In this document: piece after piece, positions 53,167-63,691 of the stretch
How positions within the stretch are numbered: the stretch's first letter is position 1
Layout of the letters: each line of letters starts with the position of its first letter
Source: Bemisia tabaci
Taxonomy: Eukaryota; Arthropoda; Insecta; Hemiptera; Aleyrodidae
Direction of reading: 5' to 3'
NCBI RefSeq assembly: GCF_918797505.1
Contig: NC_092794.1
Span: forward strand, 69,601,345-69,665,344
Length of the DNA: 64,000 bases
Notes under the pieces: model-generated
The model's input: only the letters and a program-made list of their open reading frames with translations
What the model was told of the DNA's origin: nothing
The model's database searches: none
Position numbers and translations under genes: made by a program

Positions 53167-53842
53167 TTTGCTCACCTTTGCTCAGCCCTTAGTTTTTTTT
53201 GTTCACCCCTCCATCCCCCCCAAAATGAAAGGCGGCATTTTGGGGGAGATCAAAGGCAGCACCCCCACTTGGTCCGATCAAGCTGAAATTGGTGTCAAAC
53301 GACGCAGAATCATTTGCTCACCTTTGCTCAGCCCTTAGTTTTCGTTGCTCACCTCCCCCTTCCCCCCCAAAACGAAAGGCGGCATTTTGGGGAGATCAAA
53401 GCCAGCACCCCCACTTTGTCCGATCGAGCTGAAATTGGTGTCAAACGACGCAGGATCATTTGCTCACCTTTGCTCAGGCCTTAGTTTTCGTTCCTGACCT
53501 CCCCCTTCCCCCCCAAAATGAAGGCGGCATTTTGGGGAGATCAAAGCCAGCACCCCCACTTGGTCCGATCGAGCTGAAATTGGTGTCAAACGACGCAGGA
53601 TCATTTGCTCACCTTTGCTCAGGCCTTAGATTTCGTTCCTGACCTCCCCCTTCCCCCCCAAAATGAAAGGCGGCATTTTGGGGGACATCAAAGGCAGCAC
53701 CCCCACTTTGTCCGATTGAGCTGAAATTGGTGTCAAACGACGCAGGATCATTTGCTCACCTTTGCTCAGGCCTTAGTTTTCGTTGCCTCGACTCCCCCTT
53801 CCCCCCGAAAATCGAAGGCGGCATTTTGGCGCACATCAAAGG
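53167..53842 (+). repeat. 146-bp tandem units, left arm of T
   Basis: Units begin at 53167, 53313, 53459, 53604 and 53751, each starting 'tttgctcacctttgctcag'. Every unit includes a small hairpin, 'cccccaaaatg' / 'cattttggggg' around 'aaaggcgg', and the block 'gtcaaacgacgcag'. Confidence 0.9.
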
Positions 53843-54520
53843 CAGCGCCCCGACTATGTTTAAACCGCCGTTCGTTTTCGGGAGGAGGTAGGATTCGGGC
53901 AACGAAAACTAAGGCCTGAGCAAAGGTGAGCAAATGATCCTGCGTCGTTTGACACCAATTTCAGCTCAATCGGACAAAGTGGGGGTGCTGCCTTTGATGT
54001 CCCCCAAAATGCCGCCTTTCATTTTGGGGGGGAAGGGGGAGGTCAGGAACGAAATCTAAGGCCTGAGCAAAGGTGAGCAAATGATCCTGCGTCGTTTGAC
54101 ACCAATTTCAGCTCAATCGGACAAAGTGGGGGTGCTGGCTTTGATGTCCCCAAAATGCCGCCATTCATTTTGGGGGGGAAGGGGGAGGTCAGGAACGAAA
54201 ACTAAGGCCTGAGCAAAGGTGAGCAAATGATCCTGCGTCGTTTGACACCAATTTCAGCTCGATCGGACAAAGTGGGGGTGCTGGCTTTGATCTCCCCAAA
54301 ATGCCGCCTTTCGTTTTGGGGGGGAGGGGGGAGGTGAGCAACGAAAACTAAGGGCTGAGCAAAGGTGAGCAAATGATTCTGCGTCGTTTGACACCAATTT
54401 CAGCTCGATCGGACCAAGTGGGGGTGCTGGCTTTGATCTCCCCCAAAATGCCGCCTTTCATTTTGGGGGGGATGGAGGGGTAAACAAAAAAAACTAAGGG
54501 CTGAGCAAAGGTGAGCAAAT
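53843..54520 (-). repeat. 146-bp tandem units, right arm of T
   Basis: The reverse complement of the left array, with anchors 'ctgagcaaaggtgagcaaa' at 53916, 54063, 54209, 54355 and 54501 (spacing 146-147). Unit-by-unit order mirrors the left arm. Confidence 0.9.
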
Positions 54521-54744
54521 GATTCTGCGTCGTTTGAGACCATTTTCAGGTCAATCGGACAAAGTGGGGGTGCTAGGGTCAATGACCTCTCTGAAAGTTC
54601 AAGTTCGATTTGTGGGGAGTACAAGCCTGAGCAAAAAAAATGAAAGCGATTTTTGAGGTGAGCAAATGATGAGCAATGATGAGCAAAAGAGAAAATTGCA
54701 AATTTTAAAAGTGGGGGTGCTAACTTCACAGACGTTAAGGAAAC

Positions 54745-57384
54745 TCGAAAGAAATTCATGGAATTTTTAATAAACTAATTTACCTCTTTTCAGCAGGTCA
54801 GAGGATCAGATGAAAAGGAAAACAGGGAAGAGATTATAATATCCGATGCACTAATGCATCTAGGGGGTGGATCCTGCATATCATTCGCTCGACTTCACTG
54901 AAAGGCACTGGTGAAAATAACAGAGGGAGAGAGAAGCAGCAGGTCAAGAGAATTCAGCTAATAACATAAAAAGACCGATCCCAAAGTCACCTTGTTACTT
55001 TCATCAAAAATCTTGCGGCGAACTTTGCCCGAAAGCAAGATTGCCGGCTTGTAATGTGTAATTTCGTTAAAATTAAAAAGGCAACATCATAAAGAGAATC
55101 AACATTTTGAATTACAAACGTAATAAAAACTTCAAAAGTCTGCAATCTTCAATATGTGATCCTTACCCGGGGACTTGCCTTTGGATTAGAAGTAGAAAGT
55201 CACGTGACGTCGTTCGCAAAGAAAAAGGTCAAGACTGAATCCATAAATTCAATTTTAAAAATCATTATTATTAATTTATAATAAAAAGAGCATATCTATG
55301 ATTCGAAGGTAAACTTTTGAATAAAATCTGATAATTGACAAGTTGGCTAAAATCCATAATATTTCCGAATGGCACCAACTTTTTTCTACCAATGTGCATA
55401 CTTTTAGACGGGCGGTATGCAGGCAGAGTTGCAGAAGTGAGATGAAAAATATAAAAGACTGAACATTCCCGTTAAGTATTTCATGAAATTTCGCGAAATT
55501 GTGAAATATGCAACATGTTTATAGGGACTGGGTATGCAACACGCACTGAAAAATTCCAAGCAGCAAAAACCTTTTGCCTTTCATCTAATTTTGCATTTAT
55601 TTTCGGAAAATATTTTTGAAAAACTTTCATATTTTTCTGAAATTTCATGAAATATCTCGCACGAAATTTTAAAATTTTGTTTCTCATGAAAATGTGCAAC
55701 GCTGTGGAGGCGGCAACGGTGCAGCGCAAAAAGCTCCGACAGAGTGCGTATGACGAGTCTTCATTTCTTGCGTCTCCAGTCATCGGGGTTCTGGTCCTGC
55801 ACCCGGGTCTCAACCCCCCCTCCCCCGCCGCCAGTTTCCCATGCCCTCCTGCGCCCTCTGATCTTTCGCTTGGAAAATCGGGGCTTCGTCCGCATGATTG
55901 CCCTCCATTTGTTTACATTATCATTTTCACATGTCTCGCACTCGATTTTACTCCCGGTAATTACATCCCCTTCTCCGCCTCCTCGCCGCTAACTTTCTTA
56001 CTTTGAGACTGTTACCGATATTGCCTTGATGTCGTGTCGTCGCAGGAAAAACCGGGAGAGTCATGAAAAAATCATGCCAAGATAAATCGGATAAAAGTGG
56101 GTTTAGTGATTTAACAATGCAATGAAGCCTGCAAATTCCGTGAAAGGCATGACAACTAGAATCACTAGACAAGTCAACAACTGGGCAAACACTGGAGGAA
56201 AAGACGCTCCAGTCAATGAATGGTTATGATAGAACTCGTTGTAACCAAAAGGTTAGGTATAGACTTCTTTCTGTGAGGCTTTTGATCGTATTAATTCATT
56301 CATCATAGAAAAAAAAGAAGGGGGACCAATTTCATGGAAAGCGGAATTTCACTTACTTATCAGCAAAATGAAAAATTTGGTATCTCTGGCGGAGGCGGAA
56401 AATAGTCGACTTTTTCGAATCGATGTTCAGAAAAATCGATTCTACACTTAAATCGGTTCGGCTTATATCGATTCTATGAAGGATGTTAACTTTTTTAAAA
56501 AATCGATTTTTTTTCCCAAAAAATTCACATCCTTAGTCTCTGGTAAATAAGACCCTTTGGTAACTATATCACCACGAAGCGACGTTGGCCTGAAAGTATA
56601 TTCATGAATAGAGGAACATCCCGACGATGATTCTACGTGGGTCTACCAGATTTCTTCAGGCGGTTTTGAATAGAACACCCTGTGACGCCGCATGACAGCG
56701 ACACCTGGCGGCGAACCGAGCGAAACAGCGGAGGAACGAGCATGATGAGGAAGACTCTGAAAAAGGTCGTTACTCAACTTTTGACAGCTGGAGAGCTCGA
56801 GGAGCGGCGATCGACCACGTCAAGGCCACTTGACGACTCAGAGGCGCAAAGACCAATTCAACGACCAATTTGAGCCCCAAGTTGCCACACTGCGCCCGAC
56901 TTAAAAGCTCAGGTACCCACTCGGCTTAAACGCAGAATGAATCGCTCCAAAATGACTTCGTGCGGTGAAAACTAATATAATTTATTAGAACAACCGTCGA
57001 TTTTTGATGAATTTACGAAGTGGTCAATTTTGAAAATCATTGATACGTTCGGGGTCGAATATCAACCGTGCTTACCTGTGCCTGTTTTGGAAAAGGGGGG
57101 GGGGAATCCTGATACAGTTTACTTTTAGGCTGTTGAGTACCGACTAGTTTTCCAATTTGAAAACTTCATTTTACTCGCACGAATAAACAGCTCCAAGTTG
57201 ACCTATGGTTGTAAGTACCTACGTAAACAATTTACTTATAGTTGGAGAAAACAAGGACCAAAAAAAAAGGTCACAGAAATGTTGCTTACTTTACTTATAT
57301 ACCACTTTACATTTTACAAAAATATGTTTTCAAAGGTTGGGAATGGTCAGTTCTCCTTACTCGTGTGAACCTCACTGTCGAGTA
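54745..57384. other. Long stretch without assigned gene
   Basis: AT-rich with GC-richer patches at 55690-55990 and 56600-56900, where open frames (up to 119 aa) on both strands are unrecognised. A G-run lies at about 57096-57104. A possible small inverted repeat at 56405-56540 is listed separately. Confidence 0.35.
56405..56540. repeat. Possible degenerate MITE with atcgat blocks
   Basis: Repeated 'aatcgattct' and 'aaatcgattttt' blocks, with 'gaaggatgttaac' facing 'ttcacatcctt'. It is weakly palindromic and has no second copy here. Confidence 0.35.
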
Positions 57385-57690
57385 GCCCCTTCAGTTTTTA
57401 GTGTAGGCAACCCGAGCCCCCACGTGGCCGAATAGTGGTATCATTCTCAGATGTCACGACTTCTCGAGGACGAGAGCAGGAATAATTCACCGAGCGTGGC
57501 GTGCGGAGCGGTGACTTTGCCTAACGGTCGGTTTTCCTTCAGTTTTTAGAGTAGGCAAAACGAGCTCCCACGTGGTCGAATAGTGGTATCACTCTCAAAT
57601 GCCACGATCGCTCGAGGAAGAAAGCAGGATTAATGCACCAAACTTCCAACCAGAACGCCTGGCGTAGAGTGGTGACCTTACCTAGTATTT
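57385..57690 (+). repeat. Dispersed tandem repeat W, locus 2
   Basis: Two units about 148 bp apart share 'cagtttttag(t/a)gtaggcaa', 'ccacgtgg(c/t)cgaatagtgg' and 'tatca(t/c)tctcagatg'-type blocks. Related to 2105-2430. Function unknown. Confidence 0.65.
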
Positions 57691-57838
57691 TTTTATTTTT
57701 TTGCGAGAAATCCCTCGGTGGGGTGGGAGATCCAGAAAAAATTCACTTTCCTCATTCGGAATGACTGGGTCCGCCAATGACATGGTCCAACCGATGGATA
57801 CTACCGCATATAGAAAAGTGTGTATGAATCACTAAGTT

Positions 57839-58057
57839 CACTGGAAAAAAAAAGACACGTTGGATCTAGAGTCCAGACTCTTAAAAACATCGACAAGAAA
57901 AAATACTCTTGATTCAATTGGATTTTCGCTTAAATCAAGAACCAAGCCTCTTAATTTGAGCGGATTTCCTTTCTTAAATCTGATTGAATCAAGAGTGTTT
58001 TTTCTTGTTAATGTTTTTAAGAGTCTGGACTCTAAATCCAATGTGTTTTTTTTCCAA
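57839..58057. mobile_element. Hairpin MITE family H, copy 4
   Basis: This starts 'cactggaaaaaaaaagacac' and ends near 'gtgttttttttccaaggt', with the terminal CAGTG decayed. The arms 'ccagactcttaaaaacatcg' and 'ttaagagtctggactcta' pair. A G-run follows at 58062-58073. Confidence 0.8.
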
Positions 58058-58365
58058 GGTTGGGGGGGGGGGGGCTATCGAATTTGAAACTTAGGACGTT
58101 GTTTTAGTGCGATTTTAATGTTTGGTCTGGCAACAGCTGGGCGAAGTTGAACTGCGACTGCGCCGTTCAGAGACATGATCCAGATCATCGCCTCGCTGCT
58201 TCACCTCGGCTAATTGTTCTGCAAGCTCTGCTCCACGCCGTGCTCAGCCGCAAATGAATGCGTTCTTGCCCCTTGTCTCCGTTCGCGACAGTGTCGGATG
58301 GCCCCCTCAACTGAATTTAAACTCATATTAAAGACTTAGCGCCGGAATAGGCTTCCCGGCAGACA
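58058..58365. other. No feature seen
   Basis: A GC-richer patch at 58130-58290 holds only a 12-codon open stretch after ATG at 58173; no exon signal is convincing. Confidence 0.3.
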
Positions 58366-58616
58366 TACTGCCGCACTAACAATAAGTAAGAACGCCGTAT
58401 AGACATTCATGCGTTGCCAAGTTTTCTTTGATAAAATACGAATTTAATGGGAGAGCCTTAAATGTTTGTCAGAAAATTTTGTTCGTAAGTCAATTTAAGG
58501 TATCTGAAAATTTCAAAGAAAAATATGCGTAACTTTCCTCAAAAATACATATATTACCCGGGGAAATTTGGCAACTCTAGAATGTTCATACGACGTTCTT
58601 CCTTAACACGGCAGTA
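58366..58616. mobile_element. MITE family A, copy 5
   Basis: A 251-bp element: 'tactgccgcactaacaataa' on the left, 'cttccttaacacggcagta' on the right, flanked by CA/TA on the left and TA on the right. The internal arms are 'gcgttgccaagttttctttg' and 'aaatttggcaactctag'. Confidence 0.8.
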
Positions 58617-60671
58617 TACCAATGTTCTATGTGCGAACATTACTTTATGCAGCATTGACAACGTCGATAAATCCTTGCTTTAAAAACACTCGTGGGATTT
58701 ATTTCAGGTTTTGAAACGAAAACAATGACAAGTTCTCATTGGCCGTTCAAAGTTTTCGATACACATGAAAGATGCCGGAATTAATTGCAACTAAATTGGT
58801 TCCGTGTGAGAATCTTCACTGAAAAAAGTGCTTGGCTCATACATGATGATTCTTGAATTTTCCGACAGGAGTTTTCATTTTATCTTGATTCAAGCCGAAT
58901 TTTTTGAGGAACAAAAAATGCTTGGGTTAAGCAAAATAGAAGCTCAAATGAAGCAGCACCATTCCTGATTCAAGAAAAAATATAAATTTAAGAATATTTT
59001 AACAGTGTTTTATATTCAGCTCACAACATGAAAGAGATACACATTTTTACTAGAGATCGACGGGCGGAAAATGAAAGCTAATGAATGGCAATCTTGACGC
59101 ATATGATATAACTTTTCTTTACGCCCGATATTTATCTGAAACCGGTGGAGTTAAAAGACTGATTAAGAGTAAAAGTAAACATGAGATTTTGCGAGAGTCA
59201 ACGCAGCGTAGGTGCCAGAGATCATTCACGAGATGAGACAAGGCGAGGCGACTTTGATAGCGCCATAATCAATGGATGTTGACCGATCGTTTGAAACTTA
59301 CGAAAAGAAAAAAATAATAATGTAAAAAATGTTAACACGTTGTCAAGTTAGTCAGTGGAGTGGAGACGCAATTAAATTAGGAAGGATTTCATAAGAACTC
59401 TTTTTTTTTTGAAAAAATAGAAAACTCGTGTATGATTCTTACTTGCTTTTGGCAGACAAGTTCATTTGGAACGATGATGAGAAAACAAATCAAGGACAAA
59501 TAATTATCGAATAATTTGACCAGACTCGTCTAACTCGTCGAGAAGGAGCTTCATCGAAAATAATTTGGGGGAGGTTCGGGGAAATCTGTAAACCTTTGAA
59601 AACAACTCAACCTTGAAATCGTAATTTTGGATAATGGCAATTAATCTTTATGACAAACTGACATTATCCGGCAGACATATTCAATATTGTGATGTGTTTG
59701 CAGTTTTACAGTCAATATGACAGAATTGCGTGTCCGGAGCACAGGCGGATCCAGGTATGTACACTTCGAACGAGGTTCGGAAGAAACGGGGGGGATGGGG
59801 GGGGAGCTCGTCCCTAGAAATTTTTTGAAATTTAAAAGCATCTAAAATGCAGTTTGAGTCAATTTTGTGATTAATGTGGACCGAATGTAAGCCAAATGTA
59901 ATTTTTTATTTAAACTTCAAAGATTTCATTCCCACTTTTCAATATTGGCAAGAATTTAGTTTGCTCGGAAAAGTGCCCACTTCCAAAGTTGAGTAACATT
60001 TATGTTGGTTCTATTGTAGAATCAGGATACACAAAATTTTTGAGCCAACTTCATCTGAATCAGTTTCTTTTGACCCTCCCTCCCTCCTCCAAGAATTGGG
60101 CTCTTTTCGACAATAGTGATTTAATTAAAGTCGAGAATTCTTAGCTTCATTCTATGGAATAATGAAAGATAAAATCAAAATCCGGCAAGAATGTTAATGA
60201 ACGATACAGACAGTCACCCGCCGCGAGACCTGCGACTTGCTGTGTAAAGGTGACCTTCTACTATATCAAGCATGACATCATTTGGCGAATCGCTTCCATG
60301 TGTCAATGACAGTGTCCAATTATTCCCTCTTGTCAAACGGAAAGGTTAGTTCGTTGCTGGTGAGAGTGATAAATTTTTGATAGCCGTGATGAAGAAAGGT
60401 AAAGAAAAAACCGGGGAAAAAATAACAAGCGGGTGAGGTTAAAGAGATTGCTTGGAAGAAAGCGAGAGAAAGAGAGAAAAAATCCAAGCCTTCGATAAGA
60501 GAATATCTATCACAGCTATGATTAGAATGATTCTCTGTCATGGTGAATGCTTGATTAAATACGCAGCGAAACTATGAAGAGTTAGCTTTCACTGAGCAAG
60601 TGTTCTTTTTGGGTATGTTAATGTCATAATTTATTGTAAGACAATTGGAAAAGTTTTTTTGGAGACAGAGA
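58617..60671. other. No gene seen
   Basis: AT-rich. At 58818-59010 a region bounded by 'cactgaaaaaagtgc' and 'aacagtg' may be a decayed E/R-type MITE, but its arms barely pair. Purine-rich stretch at 60385-60485. No exon recognised. Confidence 0.35.
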
Positions 60672-61145
60672 CACTCGTTGGGAGCATTGCGAGTGCACGC
60701 CTCATGCCATCGCGCCTTCAATTTTGTAGACGCAACACGGGCATCCATCAAGCACGAATAGTTGTATCTCTGCGCCGTCATCAAAGCGCATCCTTTTCCT
60801 TACTCTATTCCCGTATTGTGTTTGCTTCCGGTTGTCTTATTGTAGTGGTGCTTCAAGGGTTACGTGAGTAATACAGCCAAAGACGATGTAATCTGGCCTA
60901 GGTTTTTTAACTTTTCTCCCGTATCCGAGCGACAACTCAACGGCTGCACAAAGTAGAGCATTGCGAGTGCACGCCTCACGCCATCGCGCCTTCAATTTTG
61001 CAGACGCAACGCGGACATCCATCAAGCACGAATAGTCGTATCTCTGCGCCGTAATCAAAGCGCTTCATTTTCCTTGCTTTATTTCTATACTATGTTTGCT
61101 TCCGGTTGTCTTACCTATTTGTAGGGATGCTTCAAGAGCTACGGG
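60672..61145 (-). repeat. U tandem array, two units, reverse orientation
   Basis: Two units about 283 bp apart: 'attgcgagtgcacgcctcat', 'gccatcgcgccttcaatttt' and 'atctctgcgccgtcatcaaa', the reverse complement of the array at 18284-19098. Minus-strand open frames here (73 and 70 aa) correspond to the 75-aa frame of that array. Confidence 0.8.
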
Positions 61146-61624
61146 AAGAACGTATCACCAATTTTCATCCCCAGATTTTTCAGAGCAACCCACGGTTTTG
61201 GTCGTTTTAACCAAGAGGGCCGATCAACTGAGGCCTTTTGGTTGATTTGACCGAAAATTAACTGAAAGTAACCGAAAGCAAAACGATAAACAGACATTTT
61301 TTACTGCGTATACGCCAACGGACGCCCCTACCTCCCCGATGTAATATCCGTAAGAATGGTTCCGGCGGTAACATTAGTATTTTAAGTCATTTTGATTGAA
61401 TTTTTTAATCACAATTAGATATAATGAGTTAAATACAAGAGACAATTTATTTTTAATACTAATAAGGTAAACTGTAATGCGAGATTAAGGACAAATAGTG
61501 CCCTTTACTATTTGTCAAGCACTTCCAAATTTTTATGATAGGTATGAATCTTCCCATTTCGGCTGCGGCTGCCGTCGGCCCCATTCCAATTTGTAATAAA
61601 AGAAACAAATAAAATATGTTACAA

Positions 61625-61655
<31 letters not shown>

Positions 61656-62656
61656 CGGACAAGGAAAATTTTCTCGAGTTTACAAAAGAAGGGGTTAAAG
61701 AAAAGAAAAAACATTTGAACGGGGTCCAAGTCCCGAGCCTTTCGACAAACTATCGATAGTTTTCGAAGTTATGAATTTTTACCTATTATACATCACAATT
61801 TTGGATAAAAAATGTATCGAAAAAGTGACCAAATCTCGGGGCACACCGGGCTAAGAACTCGTCGATCAGAGCACGACCCCAGTTCACTTCATTATATACG
61901 GCTCCACGTACTCTGTGGTTTTTTTTTCTTTTTTTCCCTTCTTCAAATAGCCCACAAGGGCTAATCCTTGCGCTTCAGTCCCGTCCCCCCTCAGTCCCTA
62001 CAACCAGTCCCATGCAACCATTATTTGAGACGATCAAACTCTCCATTTTTACTAATTTAAAGTGCGTTAGCTTGCTGCGTGTGGCCTCCAACCGTATCTT
62101 CCTCAACTTTTCTAGGACAGTATATTCCTAATGGGCAGTGCTCAGCGCTAGCTGGACCACGGGTAAAGGTTATCGGGACATCGCGATGGACATGACTCGC
62201 TAATTGATCGGGGCTTGACAACGAAATCGGAACCGGGGCATCGGCTAACGACAGTTTGTTGTTGACGACCGATGCGACAGGACGGGACAAGGGACGTGGG
62301 ACTGATTGATAGGCGCCTTGCGTTATCGGCGCGGATTCGCTTGGCCGTGTCCCCGGCCGCGCGGCGCGGCGGAGGCGCCGATAAAGATCAAGTCCGTCCG
62401 TCCGAGTTTCTCGGATGACGCAAAACCGCGCCAACAGGACACGCGACGTGGATAAGATGTTTGTCTCGAGGCCGCCAGACCGGGCGTCACCAGCTCATGC
62501 CGCACAACATCACGCATGATGCTATCATTGCTGTAATAGCGAGCACAGTCGTCCGTATGGTCATCTCGTGGAGGCTTACGGCCGGAAGGAAGGCAAGGGA
62601 CTCTTTGACACGTCATTTACGCGAGTGAAAATTGCAAGTAGTACTTGCTTTCGAGA
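61146..62656. other. No gene assigned; A-run and GC island
   Basis: An A-run at about 61622-61655 is followed by a CpG-rich island at 62060-62600 with opposed frames of up to 125 aa. No domain recognised. Confidence 0.35.
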
Positions 62657-63013
62657 CAGCAGACTGATGGTTGGAATTGGATGTATTTATGCTGAAAGGA
62701 ACTATGTGCATAGGATTTGCATGTAAAATAGTTTCTTCTAGCATAAATACGTCCAATTGATAGGCGAAGCCATAAACAAAAAAGACATTGAGAGTATGGA
62801 GGGATCATATTGGTGAAGGTGGTTGGTTGCAATGGGCAAAGGAAGTAGAGAATAGACTGACTAATGGCAACCCACGAGAGACCCTTCAGTTAGTCCATCA
62901 TTTTCTCCCTTAGTCCATGGGAACCAACCATTTCAACCAACAGGATCGTACCATACCCCTTATGTCTTCTTTGTTTATAGCTTTATCTATCAATTTCAAC
63001 AATCGGCCCGCAG
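62657..63013. mobile_element. MITE family O, copy 2, split by J5
   Basis: The left end is decayed ('cagcagactgatggttgg'), then comes J5, then 'gccataaacaaaaaagac' to 'caatttcaacaatcggcccg' + 'cag'. It carries one copy of the internal block that is doubled in O1. Confidence 0.7.
62679..62754. mobile_element. MITE family J, copy 5 (short, nested in O)
   Basis: A 76-bp element: 'ggatgtatttatgctgaaag' faces 'cttctagcataaatacgtcc'. AATT lies on both sides (62675-62678 and 62755-62758). Its arm motif tatgct/agcata differs from other J copies (ctgtcaaac), suggesting a subfamily. Confidence 0.75.
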
Positions 63014-63066
63014 ATCTGACACTGAGGTTGGCCCCAAAAAGTTAAGCCAGAGCCAGAAAAGACTGA

Positions 63067-63160
63067 GATCAATGTCAGCTCAGTGCTCATGAGGACTGAT
63101 CTCACGGCAATCACTGATCAGGCTATAATCAGTCTTCATGACACTGAATTGACATAGATC
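63067..63160. repeat. 94-bp hairpin of pre-miRNA size
   Basis: A left arm of ~34 nt (gatcaatgtcagctcagtgc + tcatgaggactgat) faces a right arm (atcagtcttcatgacactga + attgacatagatc) across a ~26-nt loop. In the RNA this gives about 29 paired positions, including two G-U pairs, with two mismatches and one bulge. It could be a tiny MITE or a small-RNA precursor. Confidence 0.5.
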
Positions 63161-63564
63161 CTGACCGATATCCGTGTTTTGTGTATGAACCTCAAACACA
63201 AATGATTTTATCGCTGCTAAAAGGAACCAGAGACGAATGGGGAAGAAGTAGTGTGTGCTCGTTGGGTGAGGGCCGTAAGAAAGAATGGGAAATATAAAGC
63301 GCCAATGACGTCAGCGATGACGAAACCGTTGCAAATTTCAATCTGCGGCCAATCAACCTTTATGAGCCTTCTACTACCCAAGACTTGAGCTATTCTTAAC
63401 ACCACCCCGAAGAGAGTTAAAGAATTTTAAAATTCAACTCTAGTAGTATGTCATTTCTTGTAATTACGGAAGTTGACACGACTATAATCTACATAATTTT
63501 GCGGCAATAGATTGGGACAAAGTCCCCGAAAAGACCGAACTATCGCGATGTACAAGCTCAAGAT
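63161..63564. other. No feature seen
   Basis: Mixed composition without recognised repeat or exon. Confidence 0.3.
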
Positions 63565-63687
63565 GGACGTATTTCTGTCAAACGGAACTATGTGCATTAT
63601 GACGTTAGCCCTGTTATGCATACATTCTTATGGGTCTTAGGGCTCAAGTCTTAATGCACATAGTTCGGTTTGACAGAAAATACGTTC
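63565..63687 (+). mobile_element. MITE family J, copy 4 (intact)
   Basis: A 123-bp element with ends 'ggacgtatttctgtcaaacg' and 'gacagaaaatacgttc', and interior 'gccctgttatgcatacattc' + 'ttatgggtct'. An exact 4-bp duplication, agat, lies at 63561-63564 and 63688-63691, which fixes the family's target-site length. Confidence 0.9.
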
Positions 63688-63691
63688 AGAT

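Larger units (their letters stand above)
52951..54736. mobile_element. 1,786-bp foldback element T with tandem-repeat arms
   Basis: Two arms of about 890 bp are mirror images around a centre near 53843. Outer ends are 'atgtctgtgaagttagcacc' and 'ggtgctaacttcacagac' + 'gtt'. Each arm has an outer unique segment of ~210 bp and five tandem units of ~146 bp. An exact 8-bp direct repeat, aaggaaac, lies at 52943-52950 and 54737-54744, read as the target duplication. The architecture is that of Drosophila Foldback/Galileo elements, whose long inverted repeats are made of tandem units. No transposase is present. Open frames of 110-119 aa are simply read-through of the repeats. Confidence 0.9.

Noticed and set aside
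52951..53286. The 111-119-aa frames repeated in both arms of T as proteins
   Set aside because: They are translations of 146-bp tandem units. The two near-identical proteins at 52951-53286 and 54400-54759 arise because the arms mirror each other.
58818..59010. Another E/R-type MITE bounded by cactgaaaaaagtg and aacagtg
   Set aside because: Only the outermost 5-6 bases are inverted and no second copy was recognised.
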